The notes under the pieces were generated by a model. That model did not search any database and was not told where the DNA came from. It saw nothing but the letters and a program-made list of their open reading frames with translations. DNA of 34,616 nt from a virus: positions 1 to 34,616 of the IMG/VR virus record IMGVR_UViG_3300025828_003018. The stretch is one strand, 5' to 3'. Positions 28,392-34,616 of the stretch are shown piece by piece (positions within the stretch are counted from its first letter, which is position 1; every line of letters begins with the position of its first letter). Both the position numbers and the translations under genes were made by a program.

Positions 28392-28638
28392 CTTTTATCC
28401 TTGCTATTACTTCGGCTGTGTACTGGTGGTCGCTAGAGATATCGGAGCTTTCAGACACAACAAGCTCGTAATCAATTTTGTGTGCTGGAGGGTTTTCTTC
28501 GTACTCTTCGTCATCATCTTCAAAGTCAAACTCGTCAGAGATTTCAAGAAACTTTGAGATGGCTGCATCAGCACGCTCTTTCAGTTCTTGATAGCTGTCA
28601 CCCTCAACTACAAACTTCAGCGTGGCTGTTGTGGTCAT
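28378..28638 (-). CDS. Small hypothetical protein with acidic insert
   Basis: 86 residues. The pattern is strand (ATLKFVVEGDSYQELKERADAAI), helix, then a cluster of nine acidic residues within eleven (about 38-48), then a strand-rich end (AEVIARIKDVRR). The overall beta-alpha-beta feel resembles small actinophage hypotheticals that begin with a beta strand and a VEG turn. ATG overlaps the upstream stop as ATGA and the 3' end overlaps the next gene by 14 bp, so translation is coupled on both sides. Function unknown. Confidence 0.7.
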   Translation of the reverse strand: MTTTATLKFVVEGDSYQELKERADAAISKFLEISDEFDFEDDDEEYEENPPAHKIDYELVVSESSDISSDHQYTAEVIARIKDVRR

Positions 28639-29057
28639 GCTGAGACCAGTTTCTCCAGTTTGTCAGGCGGGTAGTGCGCTCCATCAAGAGTAGGAGTTTT
28701 TCCGTCGTTGCTCTTGATGATGACATCACCGTAGCGAACACCCACAACTACGCCTTGGCGTCCGTTGTGGAGAGTCCCTATGTCTCCTGAGAAAGCGTCT
28801 GCTCTAACACGAACAATCTCCGAGACTCGGATATCTCCCGGGCGTGCTGGAATCCAGACTTCGCCTTTCTTATCCTTTACAAAAGCGTGACCTAGGGCCA
28901 GCTTAGAGAACATCTCGATTGCTTTTTCACGGTGCTCATCTGTCAGTTCCATCTCGTCAAAGACTTCGATGAGCTTTATGGTTGCGTCGCCTACAGGCTT
29001 TCTTACACGAGCAGCCTGCAGTTGCTCCTTAATCCACTTCATATCAAGGTTGCCCAT
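28635..29057 (-). CDS. Hypothetical protein with SH3/KOW-like C-terminal domain
   Basis: 140 residues. An N-terminal helical part (about 1-50, WIKEQLQAARVRKPVG ... REKAIEMFSKLA) is followed by a beta barrel-like part with VRVRADAFSGDIG, RQGVVVGVRYGDVIIKS and a closing PPDKLEKLV strand. That pattern resembles small SH3/KOW folds that bind nucleic acid or protein. AAGGAG at 6-7 bp supports the ATG. It is the first gene after a recognisable promoter (29078-29106) and its stop overlaps the next start, so it heads the small-gene operon. Confidence 0.72.
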   Translation of the reverse strand: MGNLDMKWIKEQLQAARVRKPVGDATIKLIEVFDEMELTDEHREKAIEMFSKLALGHAFVKDKKGEVWIPARPGDIRVSEIVRVRADAFSGDIGTLHNGRQGVVVGVRYGDVIIKSNDGKTPTLDGAHYPPDKLEKLVSA

Positions 29058-29077
29058 TTTGGCTCCTTTCTTATTTG

Positions 29078-29106
29078 ATTGTACTGGTTGGGGTTATGGA
29101 AGTAAA
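29078..29106 (-). promoter_or_regulatory. Putative sigma-70-type promoter for the small-gene operon
   Basis: On the minus strand, TTTACT (-35, 29106-29101) is followed after exactly 17 bp by TACAAT (-10, 29083-29078), matching 4 of 6 and 5 of 6 consensus positions. It lies 20 bp before the ATG at 29057, overlaps the 3' end of the preceding gene, and would drive the genes down to 26518. Confidence 0.5.
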
Positions 29107-30134
29107 GGATTCGAGGAAGAGACGATGATGTCTCCGCTCAAAATCCCTCTTAGTTCGTTGGAAACCTCATCCCATGTCGGAATGTTGTTCATATAACTTT
29201 CTTTCTGGAACGAGGCAAGTTCGTATCTTTCGGTGTGACTCATCTCCTCGACGGAAGTCGCTAGATAAGACCACTCCGCTCCCATGTGGCTGGTACGCCT
29301 CCAGTCCGTAATGACCGGCACATCCATGCTGAGCGACTGAGCGAGCAGCGGGGACCACCAAGGCTGCCCCTGTCGGTAGACCGAGATGAGAGAACCAATA
29401 GACCCTCGAACTCTGTCAATTACGTCTTGCTCTGTCTCAGACCTCTTACTTTGAGCAAGGACAACTTTCTGGGTCAGCTGCTCTCTGGTGCTCCTAAGCC
29501 AAACCGTGTTGGTTGCGTCGGCTGTCCAGTAGTTGCTCTGGGTTGCGTTCTCCGTACTGACGTAGTTCTTTTCAAACAGCCAACTGTCTGGAACAAGAGA
29601 GATAAGACTGTTTGCACCCATGACCAAGCTGTCTTGGTAGATAGTCCTACTCTCCGACCACGGGAACGCTGGGTAGTAAGTGTGAGGCCACTTCTTACTG
29701 TGAAGAAACGCTATAAAACCGTTGACCTCGTTCTGCAGCTGGTTGCTAGCTACAAAGTCCGAATAGTTTTTCCTTCTGCTAAAGAAATCCTTCGTCAGGT
29801 CTGACTTCCCAGTACGACAAGAGTTAATCGACGCTTGAAGTTTGTGCGGCTCCGGGGCGTCAATAAACATCTCAAGATTGCCGAGTTTCCATGCTCTGTA
29901 AGCGATGGCAAATGCTGGGTAGACCTTGTAAGCAGTGACGCTGGTGGGAGGAGCGATGCCTACGAGAACTTTGTCGTACTGCTCAAGCTCTTCCATCGAC
30001 ATGTCTACAGATGGCCTTAGAACAAACGTAACGTCTGCGTCAGCGTGTACTAGAGACTCGTAAAGGAAGTTTGCAAAAGTCGGTTTACCGAAAGTGGTCT
30101 GAGAGGCTGTGGAACCTGTAATCAGTACCTTCAT
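29094..30134 (-). CDS. Glycosyltransferase-like protein (tentative)
   Basis: 346 residues. It opens with a Rossmann-like strand and turn (MKVLITGSTASQTTFGKPTF) and has a second one at YDKVLVGIAPPTS. The C-terminal half contains QPWWSPLLAQSLSMDVPVIT, which resembles the part of GT-B glycosyltransferases where the donor sugar nucleotide binds, followed by an EMSHTERYELA segment with the feel of their last helices. No DxD is required for GT-B. It could also be a nucleotide-binding protein of another kind. AAGGA lies 5 bp before the ATG. The gene stands alone between a UUCG hairpin upstream and a promoter at its 3' end, unlike the tightly overlapping genes on each side. Confidence 0.5.
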   Translation of the reverse strand: MKVLITGSTASQTTFGKPTFANFLYESLVHADADVTFVLRPSVDMSMEELEQYDKVLVGIAPPTSVTAYKVYPAFAIAYRAWKLGNLEMFIDAPEPHKLQASINSCRTGKSDLTKDFFSRRKNYSDFVASNQLQNEVNGFIAFLHSKKWPHTYYPAFPWSESRTIYQDSLVMGANSLISLVPDSWLFEKNYVSTENATQSNYWTADATNTVWLRSTREQLTQKVVLAQSKRSETEQDVIDRVRGSIGSLISVYRQGQPWWSPLLAQSLSMDVPVITDWRRTSHMGAEWSYLATSVEEMSHTERYELASFQKESYMNNIPTWDEVSNELRGILSGDIIVSSSNPLLP

Positions 30135-30158
30135 ATCTGTCCTTATCTATTCATAACC

Positions 30159-30196
30159 AGAGAAGCCGCCCAATCCGAAGACTGGACGGCTCCTCT
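30159..30196 (-). terminator. 17-bp C(UUCG)G hairpin between the ssDNA-binding gene and the next gene
   Basis: On the minus-strand transcript the arms 30196-30180 and 30175-30159 pair over 17 positions (three of them G-U) and close with the tetraloop UUCG flanked by C and G. No U-tract follows, so a classical terminator is doubtful. Such hairpins in T4 are known as very stable RNA elements between genes. Confidence 0.6.
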
Positions 30197-30209
30197 AACC
30201 ATTCGTTAT

Positions 30210-30232
30210 GTGTATATACGGGGTGTATATAC
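30210..30232. repeat. Tandem GTGTATATAC repeat with palindromic cores
   Basis: GTGTATATAC occurs at 30210-30219 and 30223-30232, separated by GGG. Each copy contains the palindrome GTATATAC, so two identical dyads sit 13 bp apart. It lies just after the stop of the ssDNA-binding gene (minus strand) and may be an operator. Confidence 0.5.
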
Positions 30233-30235
30233 AGC

Positions 30236-30778
30236 TTAGAAGGGTGCAGCAGGTGCTGCGCTCGGAGCCGACTCAGCCGTAGTCGGTGCCGGTGCCGCAG
30301 GAGGCGGTGGTGCCGCTGCGGGAGCTGGTGAGGCAGCCGGAGCAGCCGCAGTCTGCGGAGCAGCAGCCGTCTGAACTGGGTAGTAGTTCTTGATTTCGTT
30401 GCGCTTCTGACCGTTGTAGGTCCGAGAGCCAATCTGACCACGGAACTTACGACCGGCAAGAGCCTGCTCAATCTGAGCGTTGGTCGGGTTCGAGTCGAAG
30501 AACTCCTTGCCAAGACCCATAGCTGACATCTTTCGGAAGAAGATGCCAAGTGCCGTTGGGTTGTCGGGAGAGACAACGAGGTTGTCCCAGACAAGGCGCT
30601 TGGCGTGAGGACCAGCCTCAACCTGCGTCTTGACGCTGAACATGGTCTTACCCGATTGGGTGACCTTGGCGACTCCCTCGACAACTACGAGTTCGTAGTC
30701 CCCGTCCGGGAGCGGTTCATAATTGTTGTTGGTCTCGCCTGCATCCTTGATGAGGTCGGACCAGTTGAGGGTGCTCAT
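30236..30778 (-). CDS. ssDNA-binding-type recombination protein (DUF669-like)
   Basis: 180 residues. The N-terminal domain (about 1-130) opens LNWSDLIKDAGETNN-YEPLPDGDYEL and has KTMFSVKTQVEAGPHAKRLVWDNL and FRGQIGSRTYNGQKRNEI, a pattern of phage DUF669-type single-strand binding proteins that accompany RecA-fold annealing proteins. The last 45 residues are almost only Pro and Ala and end in PF, recalling the flexible linker and terminal Phe of bacterial SSB, though the acidic tip is missing. ATG overlaps the upstream ATPase stop (ATGA), so the two are coupled. The role is probably coating of ssDNA in replication and recombination. Confidence 0.75.
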   Translation of the reverse strand: MSTLNWSDLIKDAGETNNNYEPLPDGDYELVVVEGVAKVTQSGKTMFSVKTQVEAGPHAKRLVWDNLVVSPDNPTALGIFFRKMSAMGLGKEFFDSNPTNAQIEQALAGRKFRGQIGSRTYNGQKRNEIKNYYPVQTAAAPQTAAAPAASPAPAAAPPPPAAPAPTTAESAPSAAPAAPF

Positions 30779-31566
30779 GCTGATACCTCTTCCTTCTTCT
30801 TGTTGTTGGTGCTTTCAGCCTGAGTACTTTGCCTCGGGCCAAAAATGGTGTCCAGCATTACCTCAATGCTGAGGTTCTGCTGTTCTACGACAGAGCCCAG
30901 TCGTCCCTGAACTCGTTCTCCCGCCTCGTAGTCCGCTGTGCGCTCGACGTACATACGGCGAACTTTGTGCGGGGGCTGAAGTGGGTCTTCGTTGGGGAAG
31001 TTCTCGATAGTCAGGGCACCGAGAATGTCGTAGAAGTACGGTGCCTGAATGGCGAGCTGCCCCTGTAGGTAAGGACGGTGCTTTCCGTCCTGAGTCACCC
31101 GAGACATCGCAGTGAGAACAACAGCCTCAAGCGGTGTGGTCGGGTGCATCGTGAGGTCACGAAGGTCACGAAGAAGACCGCCCATGTGGCGAAGGAGTTC
31201 GCCCCACTGCTGCATCTTCATTTGTTCGTTGCCTGCGATGCTGTCCATGCACTTGACCTGCAACTCCGAGATGGAGTCGATAATCAAGGACTTGAACTGA
31301 TGCTTGCCAGCCTGAAGCCACTGGTAGGTCTTGAGAACCGTGTCGTAGTCACGAACCGTAACCACGCAGGTGTCCCAAGTGCCATCAGCAACAGGAGGCT
31401 CTTCCCTAAGCGGGTCCCAGTACTTCACGTTGATAGGGAGGAACCTGTGTCCACCCTCAACGTCAAGCATGAGTCTCGGATAGGGAGCTGTGACGGCGAA
31501 GGAGGACTTACCCACCTTTGATTCGCCATACACCATGACGGTCAGAGACCGCTGGATTTCACTCAT
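30775..31566 (-). CDS. RecA-fold ATPase, Sak4-like single-strand annealing/recombination protein
   Basis: 263 residues. Walker A is GESKVGKSS (14-22) preceded by a hydrophobic strand, and Walker B is SLIIDSI (93-99). The region between (RLMLDVEGGHRFL) and the later LTAMSRVTQDGKHRPYLQG are typical of the phage AAA_24/Sak4 group, short RecA/RadA relatives that act with a cognate ssDNA-binding protein. That partner is the next gene, which overlaps by 4 bp. The nuclease upstream ends 3 bp before this start. The C-terminus is a charged linker (QSTQAESTNNKKKEEVSA) that may contact partners. Confidence 0.85.
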   Translation of the reverse strand: MSEIQRSLTVMVYGESKVGKSSFAVTAPYPRLMLDVEGGHRFLPINVKYWDPLREEPPVADGTWDTCVVTVRDYDTVLKTYQWLQAGKHQFKSLIIDSISELQVKCMDSIAGNEQMKMQQWGELLRHMGGLLRDLRDLTMHPTTPLEAVVLTAMSRVTQDGKHRPYLQGQLAIQAPYFYDILGALTIENFPNEDPLQPPHKVRRMYVERTADYEAGERVQGRLGSVVEQQNLSIEVMLDTIFGPRQSTQAESTNNKKKEEVSA

Positions 31567-31569
31567 GCG

Positions 31570-32502
31570 TCACTCGCTTCCTTTTGTTTCTTGTGTTCCG
31601 TAGTAGGCGTATGGGTCCGCCTCCTCGAACATTTCGCTAATTGCTTGCTCAGCCGCACTTCCATCGTCAACCAATGTGCAGACGTTGAAGAAAGGGCACT
31701 TCCACTTGCAATCACGACTAGGCCGTGGGTACGCATGGAACGCTGGGCTCTCCCCCTCGTCCAAGGCTTTGCGAACCCGCATTAGGTCAGCAATGGTGCC
31801 GTGGATGCGGTCCCAGAAGGACCTCAAGGTGAAGATGTTGTGACGGACCTCAATCTGGTCGTAGAAAGGGGGCCGTGCATTGGCGGTGCGCTTCACCTTT
31901 TTGAGCATGGTGAAGATGCCACCGTCAGAACGATTCTTCTCGTCTTCCTTAGTGGATTCGAGAAGCATGTAAGTCATAATCTGCTCATTCATCGGAGCGA
32001 GATTGGCGAAGTCACTAAGTGACCCACCGACGGTCTTGAAGTCACGGAACATCCGGGCTCCATCCAACTTGCGAACAACTCGCATGTCTAACTTGCCTGT
32101 CAGTTCGACTTCCCCGTTGAAGAGCGGAGCAGTGATTTGCTCTTCTGTCGAGACCATCTCAAGTTCAGCGTCAATGCCGTTCTCTTCGACCCACTGAAGG
32201 TAGCCGTCGAGCATGATGTGTCCAAGCTCTGCTTCCTTCTCAAGTTCTGATACATCTTTGAACTCTTCAAGAAGGAGAGCCTTCTCAGCGTTGACAAGGT
32301 TTGAGTGCGCCTCAAGGAGGGGTACTCCTTTTGAGTAGTACTGGTCTAGCGCTTCGTGGATTCGGCTACCGAGAGCCAAGGCACCAGTTACGTCCTTGTA
32401 CTTGGGTTGAAGCCGTCGGTAGTACTGCAACCACCACTTGCGCCTGCAGTCTTTGAACGTTTGTAGTTCAGAGTTAGAAAGTCGAACAACGCCACTCATC
32501 AC
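31570..32502 (-). CDS. Cas4/RecB-like PD-(D/E)XK nuclease with iron-sulfur cysteines
   Basis: 310 residues. The nuclease core is visible: GSRIHEAL (His49), GKLDMRV (Asp139), RDFKTVGG (Asp154, Lys156), and the following helix with Gln173 and Tyr178 (NEQIMTYML). Four cysteines, Cys19 and the C-terminal Cys265, Cys269 and Cys275 (DCKWKCPFFNVC), match the [4Fe-4S] arrangement of Cas4 and AddB-type nucleases. The likely role is 5'-to-3' resection of DNA ends for annealing by the next gene's ATPase. The GTG at 32502 overlaps the helicase stop by 4 bp; an ATG three bases later overlaps by one and is as good. No cas1 or CRISPR repeat is nearby, so it is a recombination enzyme, not an adaptation gene. 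Confidence 0.88.
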   Translation of the reverse strand: MMSGVVRLSNSELQTFKDCRRKWWLQYYRRLQPKYKDVTGALALGSRIHEALDQYYSKGVPLLEAHSNLVNAEKALLLEEFKDVSELEKEAELGHIMLDGYLQWVEENGIDAELEMVSTEEQITAPLFNGEVELTGKLDMRVVRKLDGARMFRDFKTVGGSLSDFANLAPMNEQIMTYMLLESTKEDEKNRSDGGIFTMLKKVKRTANARPPFYDQIEVRHNIFTLRSFWDRIHGTIADLMRVRKALDEGESPAFHAYPRPSRDCKWKCPFFNVCTLVDDGSAAEQAISEMFEEADPYAYYGTQETKGSE

Positions 32503-34307
32503 TTACCTGCCTTATCTGCCTTGAGGATGGAAAGCAGTTGGTCCTTGTCACGGACGACCTGCTCAAAGTTGTCTGCCTTGGTTTCCAAAACCTGCAGAAC
32601 ACGTTCTTCAATAGTCCCCTCGGTCACATAGTCCGTGATGATGACGGAATCGTGAATCTCAGAGCCAATACGGTGTACTCGGTCCACCGCCTGCTTGTGG
32701 TCTACGAGAGACCACGGGCGTTGGAGCATCACCAACCGACGAGCAGCAGTCAAAGTCACACCGACACCTCCTGCTTGAGCGGTGAACAGAATCCATTTTG
32801 TCTTACCACTTTGGAAGTCGTCAATAGCTTTCTGACGTTCGTCTTCGTCTTGCGCTCCTGTAATCAGACCGTGCTCAATCTTGTTCTTCGTCATCGCTGC
32901 GCTAAGAAGTTCGATGAGCTGACGAGAAACGGCGCAGACAGCAACAGAGTCTTCACCGAAGTCTCCGCTCTTGATGTCCGCCATAAGAGCATCGACCTTG
33001 CACGAGGGCTCTGCGAGAACAGCCTTCATCTCTCCTGTTGTCTCGTTGACTTCCATCGTTGCGTAAGAGTTTGCAAACTGGTTGAGACGAGTGGTCTGCG
33101 TCAAAATGCTGGGAGCAGTGAGAACGTCACCGGACTCCAACTCTGTGAGCATCAGGTCACGCATCTGCTCGTATGCCTTCTTCTGCTTCGTAGACATCTC
33201 AATGTCACGGCGTTCGTGAATCTGCTCTGGCAACCAAGGAAGCACCTTCTGTTTCAACATCCGTCGCATGTGAGGATTGATGCTTCGATAGAACTCGTCC
33301 TGCATGTGAGGCTTTACTCCAAGAACCAACATCCCACCGAAAGCGTTGAGCATCGTGTCAATCATTCGCTCAATCCACTTCGTCTTGCTGGGCCAGTCCT
33401 TGGGGCTAATCCAGTGCAGGATGCTCCACAAGTCAACAACGTTGTTAGCTATCGGCGTCCCGGTGAGCGCAAATCGAATGTTCGCATCGCCCGACGCTGA
33501 CCAAAGCGCACGAGTTTGCTTAGACTTTGGGTCCTTAGAACGGTGAATCTCATCTGCGATGACGGCCTTGAAGTCAATCTCATTGAGTTCTCGGATGTGG
33601 ACCTCGCATCGGTTGGTGCTAACTCCTTCATCATGTCCTCCACATTCTGAGCATCGGGTAAGGGCGACCGAGCCGTAGGGGGCCAGTCGTGAGTGGGTAC
33701 GCAGAGACTCCCAGTTGATGATGATGACATCAATGTTGCTTTCTACTGCTGTCTCGAACTGCTTCTTCCGCTTTGCTGCTGTCCCCTTGACAACCTGAGT
33801 TGTCACCTCGGGCCACCACTTGTTGAACTCTCGGGCCCAGTTGTTCTTCAGTGTGTTGGGGCAGACAATAAGAGCCGGAAAAACATCCTCGCCTTGCTCT
33901 TTCAGACGCTTCAGCGCACGGATGGCCTGAGCGGTCTTACCTAGACCCGGCTCGTCTGCGAGGAGAGCACGCTTGGCTGTTGCGAGGTACGCAACACCTG
34001 CACGCTGGTGGGGGAAAAGGTCTTCGTCACCCTCATACTCTTCAAGTTCACGGAGGGCTAGAGAGGGGTCAACCATATTGTTGAGATACTTGGTCGCCCA
34101 GTCAACTAGTTCTGGGCCAATCTCAAGGTCGGTGGTGAAAGTCGAGCGCAGGGCTAGACAACTTGTCCACGATAGAGGGACACGCCAAACCTGCTCTTGG
34201 GTTGACCAAGAAGACCCGGGGATGCTCTTACAAAGTTCTTTGTACCGCCAGTCGCAGTTAATTTGAATGTGCGACTTGTCGTTGTCGAGGTCTATCAGAA
34301 CTGGCAA
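32499..34307 (-). CDS. SNF2-family DEAD/DEAH-box helicase
   Basis: 602 residues. TTG start with AAAGGA exactly 7 bp upstream; an out-of-frame ATG lies between. Motifs in order: Q-like LFPHQRAGVAYL (97-108), Walker A DEPGLGKT (118-125), DEIH (252-255), ALTGTPIANN, and motif VI QAVDRVHRIGS after the VGVTLTAA motif V. Residues 1-60 form a small N-terminal domain like that of SMARCAL1/HARP-type proteins (SWSTQEQVWRVPL). Between motifs Ia and II a Cys/His set, Cys219, Cys222, Cys234 and His237, suggests a zinc-binding insert. Family members remodel or anneal DNA forks; in phages they sit with recombination genes, as here. The stop overlaps the nuclease start. Confidence 0.92.
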   Translation of the reverse strand: MPVLIDLDNDKSHIQINCDWRYKELCKSIPGSSWSTQEQVWRVPLSWTSCLALRSTFTTDLEIGPELVDWATKYLNNMVDPSLALRELEEYEGDEDLFPHQRAGVAYLATAKRALLADEPGLGKTAQAIRALKRLKEQGEDVFPALIVCPNTLKNNWAREFNKWWPEVTTQVVKGTAAKRKKQFETAVESNIDVIIINWESLRTHSRLAPYGSVALTRCSECGGHDEGVSTNRCEVHIRELNEIDFKAVIADEIHRSKDPKSKQTRALWSASGDANIRFALTGTPIANNVVDLWSILHWISPKDWPSKTKWIERMIDTMLNAFGGMLVLGVKPHMQDEFYRSINPHMRRMLKQKVLPWLPEQIHERRDIEMSTKQKKAYEQMRDLMLTELESGDVLTAPSILTQTTRLNQFANSYATMEVNETTGEMKAVLAEPSCKVDALMADIKSGDFGEDSVAVCAVSRQLIELLSAAMTKNKIEHGLITGAQDEDERQKAIDDFQSGKTKWILFTAQAGGVGVTLTAARRLVMLQRPWSLVDHKQAVDRVHRIGSEIHDSVIITDYVTEGTIEERVLQVLETKADNFEQVVRDKDQLLSILKADKAGK

Positions 34308-34336
34308 CTTGCCATCCTTTCGTCGTTACGTCTTTC

Positions 34337-34345
34337 AGTGTAGCA
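34337..34345 (-). promoter_or_regulatory. Putative extended -10 promoter for the helicase-led operon
   Basis: The minus strand reads TGC-TACACT, an extended -10 match, 35 bp before the TTG start codon. No good -35 is seen at 17 bp (CGCACA matches three positions). It lies in the 78-bp gap after the upstream resolvase-like gene. Confidence 0.35.
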
Positions 34346-34346
34346 C

Positions 34347-34393
34347 ATGCCTAACAGCTTGTGCGGAGTTTTTTAGTTTTTTCTGTTAGGCAT
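34347..34393. repeat. 11-bp inverted repeat spanning a gene end
   Basis: ATGCCTAACAG (34347-34357) and CTGTTAGGCAT (34383-34393) are perfect complements around a 25-nt A/T-rich centre. The right arm includes the stop codon of the minus-strand gene at the window edge; the left arm abuts the putative -10. It may act as a terminator-like hairpin for the upstream gene or as an operator. Confidence 0.5.
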
Positions 34394-34616
34394 CTTTCAG
34401 GAGGGCCCTAGGAACCCAGCCTTCCTTGACCAGCCTTAGCAGACCATGCCGGATGGCATCGTTAGCGTGCCCAGCACCGCCCCTGTGCCACGTTCCCAGT
34501 TCCTTGAGTACGGGGTTGGGAAACATGTTTTTGGCGTTTACAGGGGCTTGGAAGGCTATTTGAGAGGGGTCGTAGCCGTAGCGGTGGCAGAGATACTTGA
34601 GGACCCCAATCTGCTC
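34386..34616 (-). CDS. C-terminus of a probable RuvC-like (RNase H-fold) resolvase, cut by the window edge
   Basis: An open frame runs from the right edge to TAA at 34386, giving 76 residues. The visible part reads EQIGVLKYLCHRYGYDPSQ, then NPVLKELGTWH, then GGAGHANDAIRHGLLRLVKEGW. The last segment places a His and an Asp (HANDAIRHGL) like the final catalytic motif of phage RuvC-like Holliday junction resolvases and related RNase H-fold nucleases. With only the C-terminus visible this is a fold-level guess. The context fits: it lies directly upstream of the helicase and the recombination genes on the same strand. Confidence 0.55.
   Translation of the reverse strand, partial: EQIGVLKYLCHRYGYDPSQIAFQAPVNAKNMFPNPVLKELGTWHRGGAGHANDAIRHGLLRLVKEGWVPRALLKDA

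Noticed and set aside
31570-32502. Cas4 as part of a CRISPR adaptation system
   Set aside because: No cas1, cas2 or repeat array is in the window, and the gene is embedded by overlaps in a recombination operon, so a resection nuclease is the better reading.
32538-33500. Long plus-strand open frame opposite the helicase
   Set aside because: It mirrors the helicase gene, begins without a ribosome binding site and gives a Leu/Arg/His-rich sequence typical of a shadow frame.

Overview
The window looks like part of a tailed double-stranded DNA phage genome, probably a large myovirus-type phage of an actinobacterium. Two WhiB-family proteins, plus a small Cys4 protein of a type I associate with actinobacteriophages, point to an actinobacterial host. 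The tail proteins are instead built like those of T4-superfamily cyanophages: collagen-like Gly-X-Y fibres, small Tyr/Trp-rich beta modules, and a giant protein with the conserved C-terminus seen in such phages. Moderate base composition and this mix suggest an aquatic actinobacterium, but the host is an inference.

Left arm, plus strand, 1-23224: a late structural locus. In order it holds the 3' part of a collagen-like fibre (1-2260), two more fibre genes (2268-2975, 2985-4868), a seven-repeat beta-propeller protein (4871-5788), a 55-residue protein (5800-5967), a fourth fibre (6008-6658), an 823-residue structural protein with a fibrinogen-like C-terminus (6752-9223), a 2889-residue bead-on-a-string protein with a glycine-rich domain (9272-17941), a fifth fibre (17954-19042), a complete subtilisin-type serine protease (19042-20607), and two further fibres (20682-22109 and 22109-23224). 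The last fibre ends in what reads as a cupredoxin (blue-copper-type) domain. The seven fibres reuse the same few modules in different orders.

Centre, plus strand, 23282-26528: three enzymes that could modify small molecules, proteins or glycans. They are a class I SAM methyltransferase, a flavin-dependent halogenase with its diagnostic motifs intact, and a family 2 glycosyltransferase with TPR-like repeats. The leader of this cassette has a 10-bp inverted repeat whose right arm is the ribosome binding site.

Right arm, minus strand, 34616-26518: an early/middle region that runs toward the structural locus and overlaps it tail to tail by 11 bp. Read in transcription order it has the C-terminus of a probable RuvC-like resolvase, an SNF2-type helicase, a Cas4/RecB-like nuclease, a Sak4-like RecA-fold ATPase, and an ssDNA-binding-type protein. 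After a strong C(UUCG)G hairpin come a glycosyltransferase-like protein and a run of seven small genes that includes both WhiB proteins. The first five form a recombination/replication set joined by short overlaps. The small genes look like host takeover and regulation.

No gap between genes exceeds 300 bases. No tRNA, rRNA, CRISPR array, insertion sequence, integrase or attachment site was seen.
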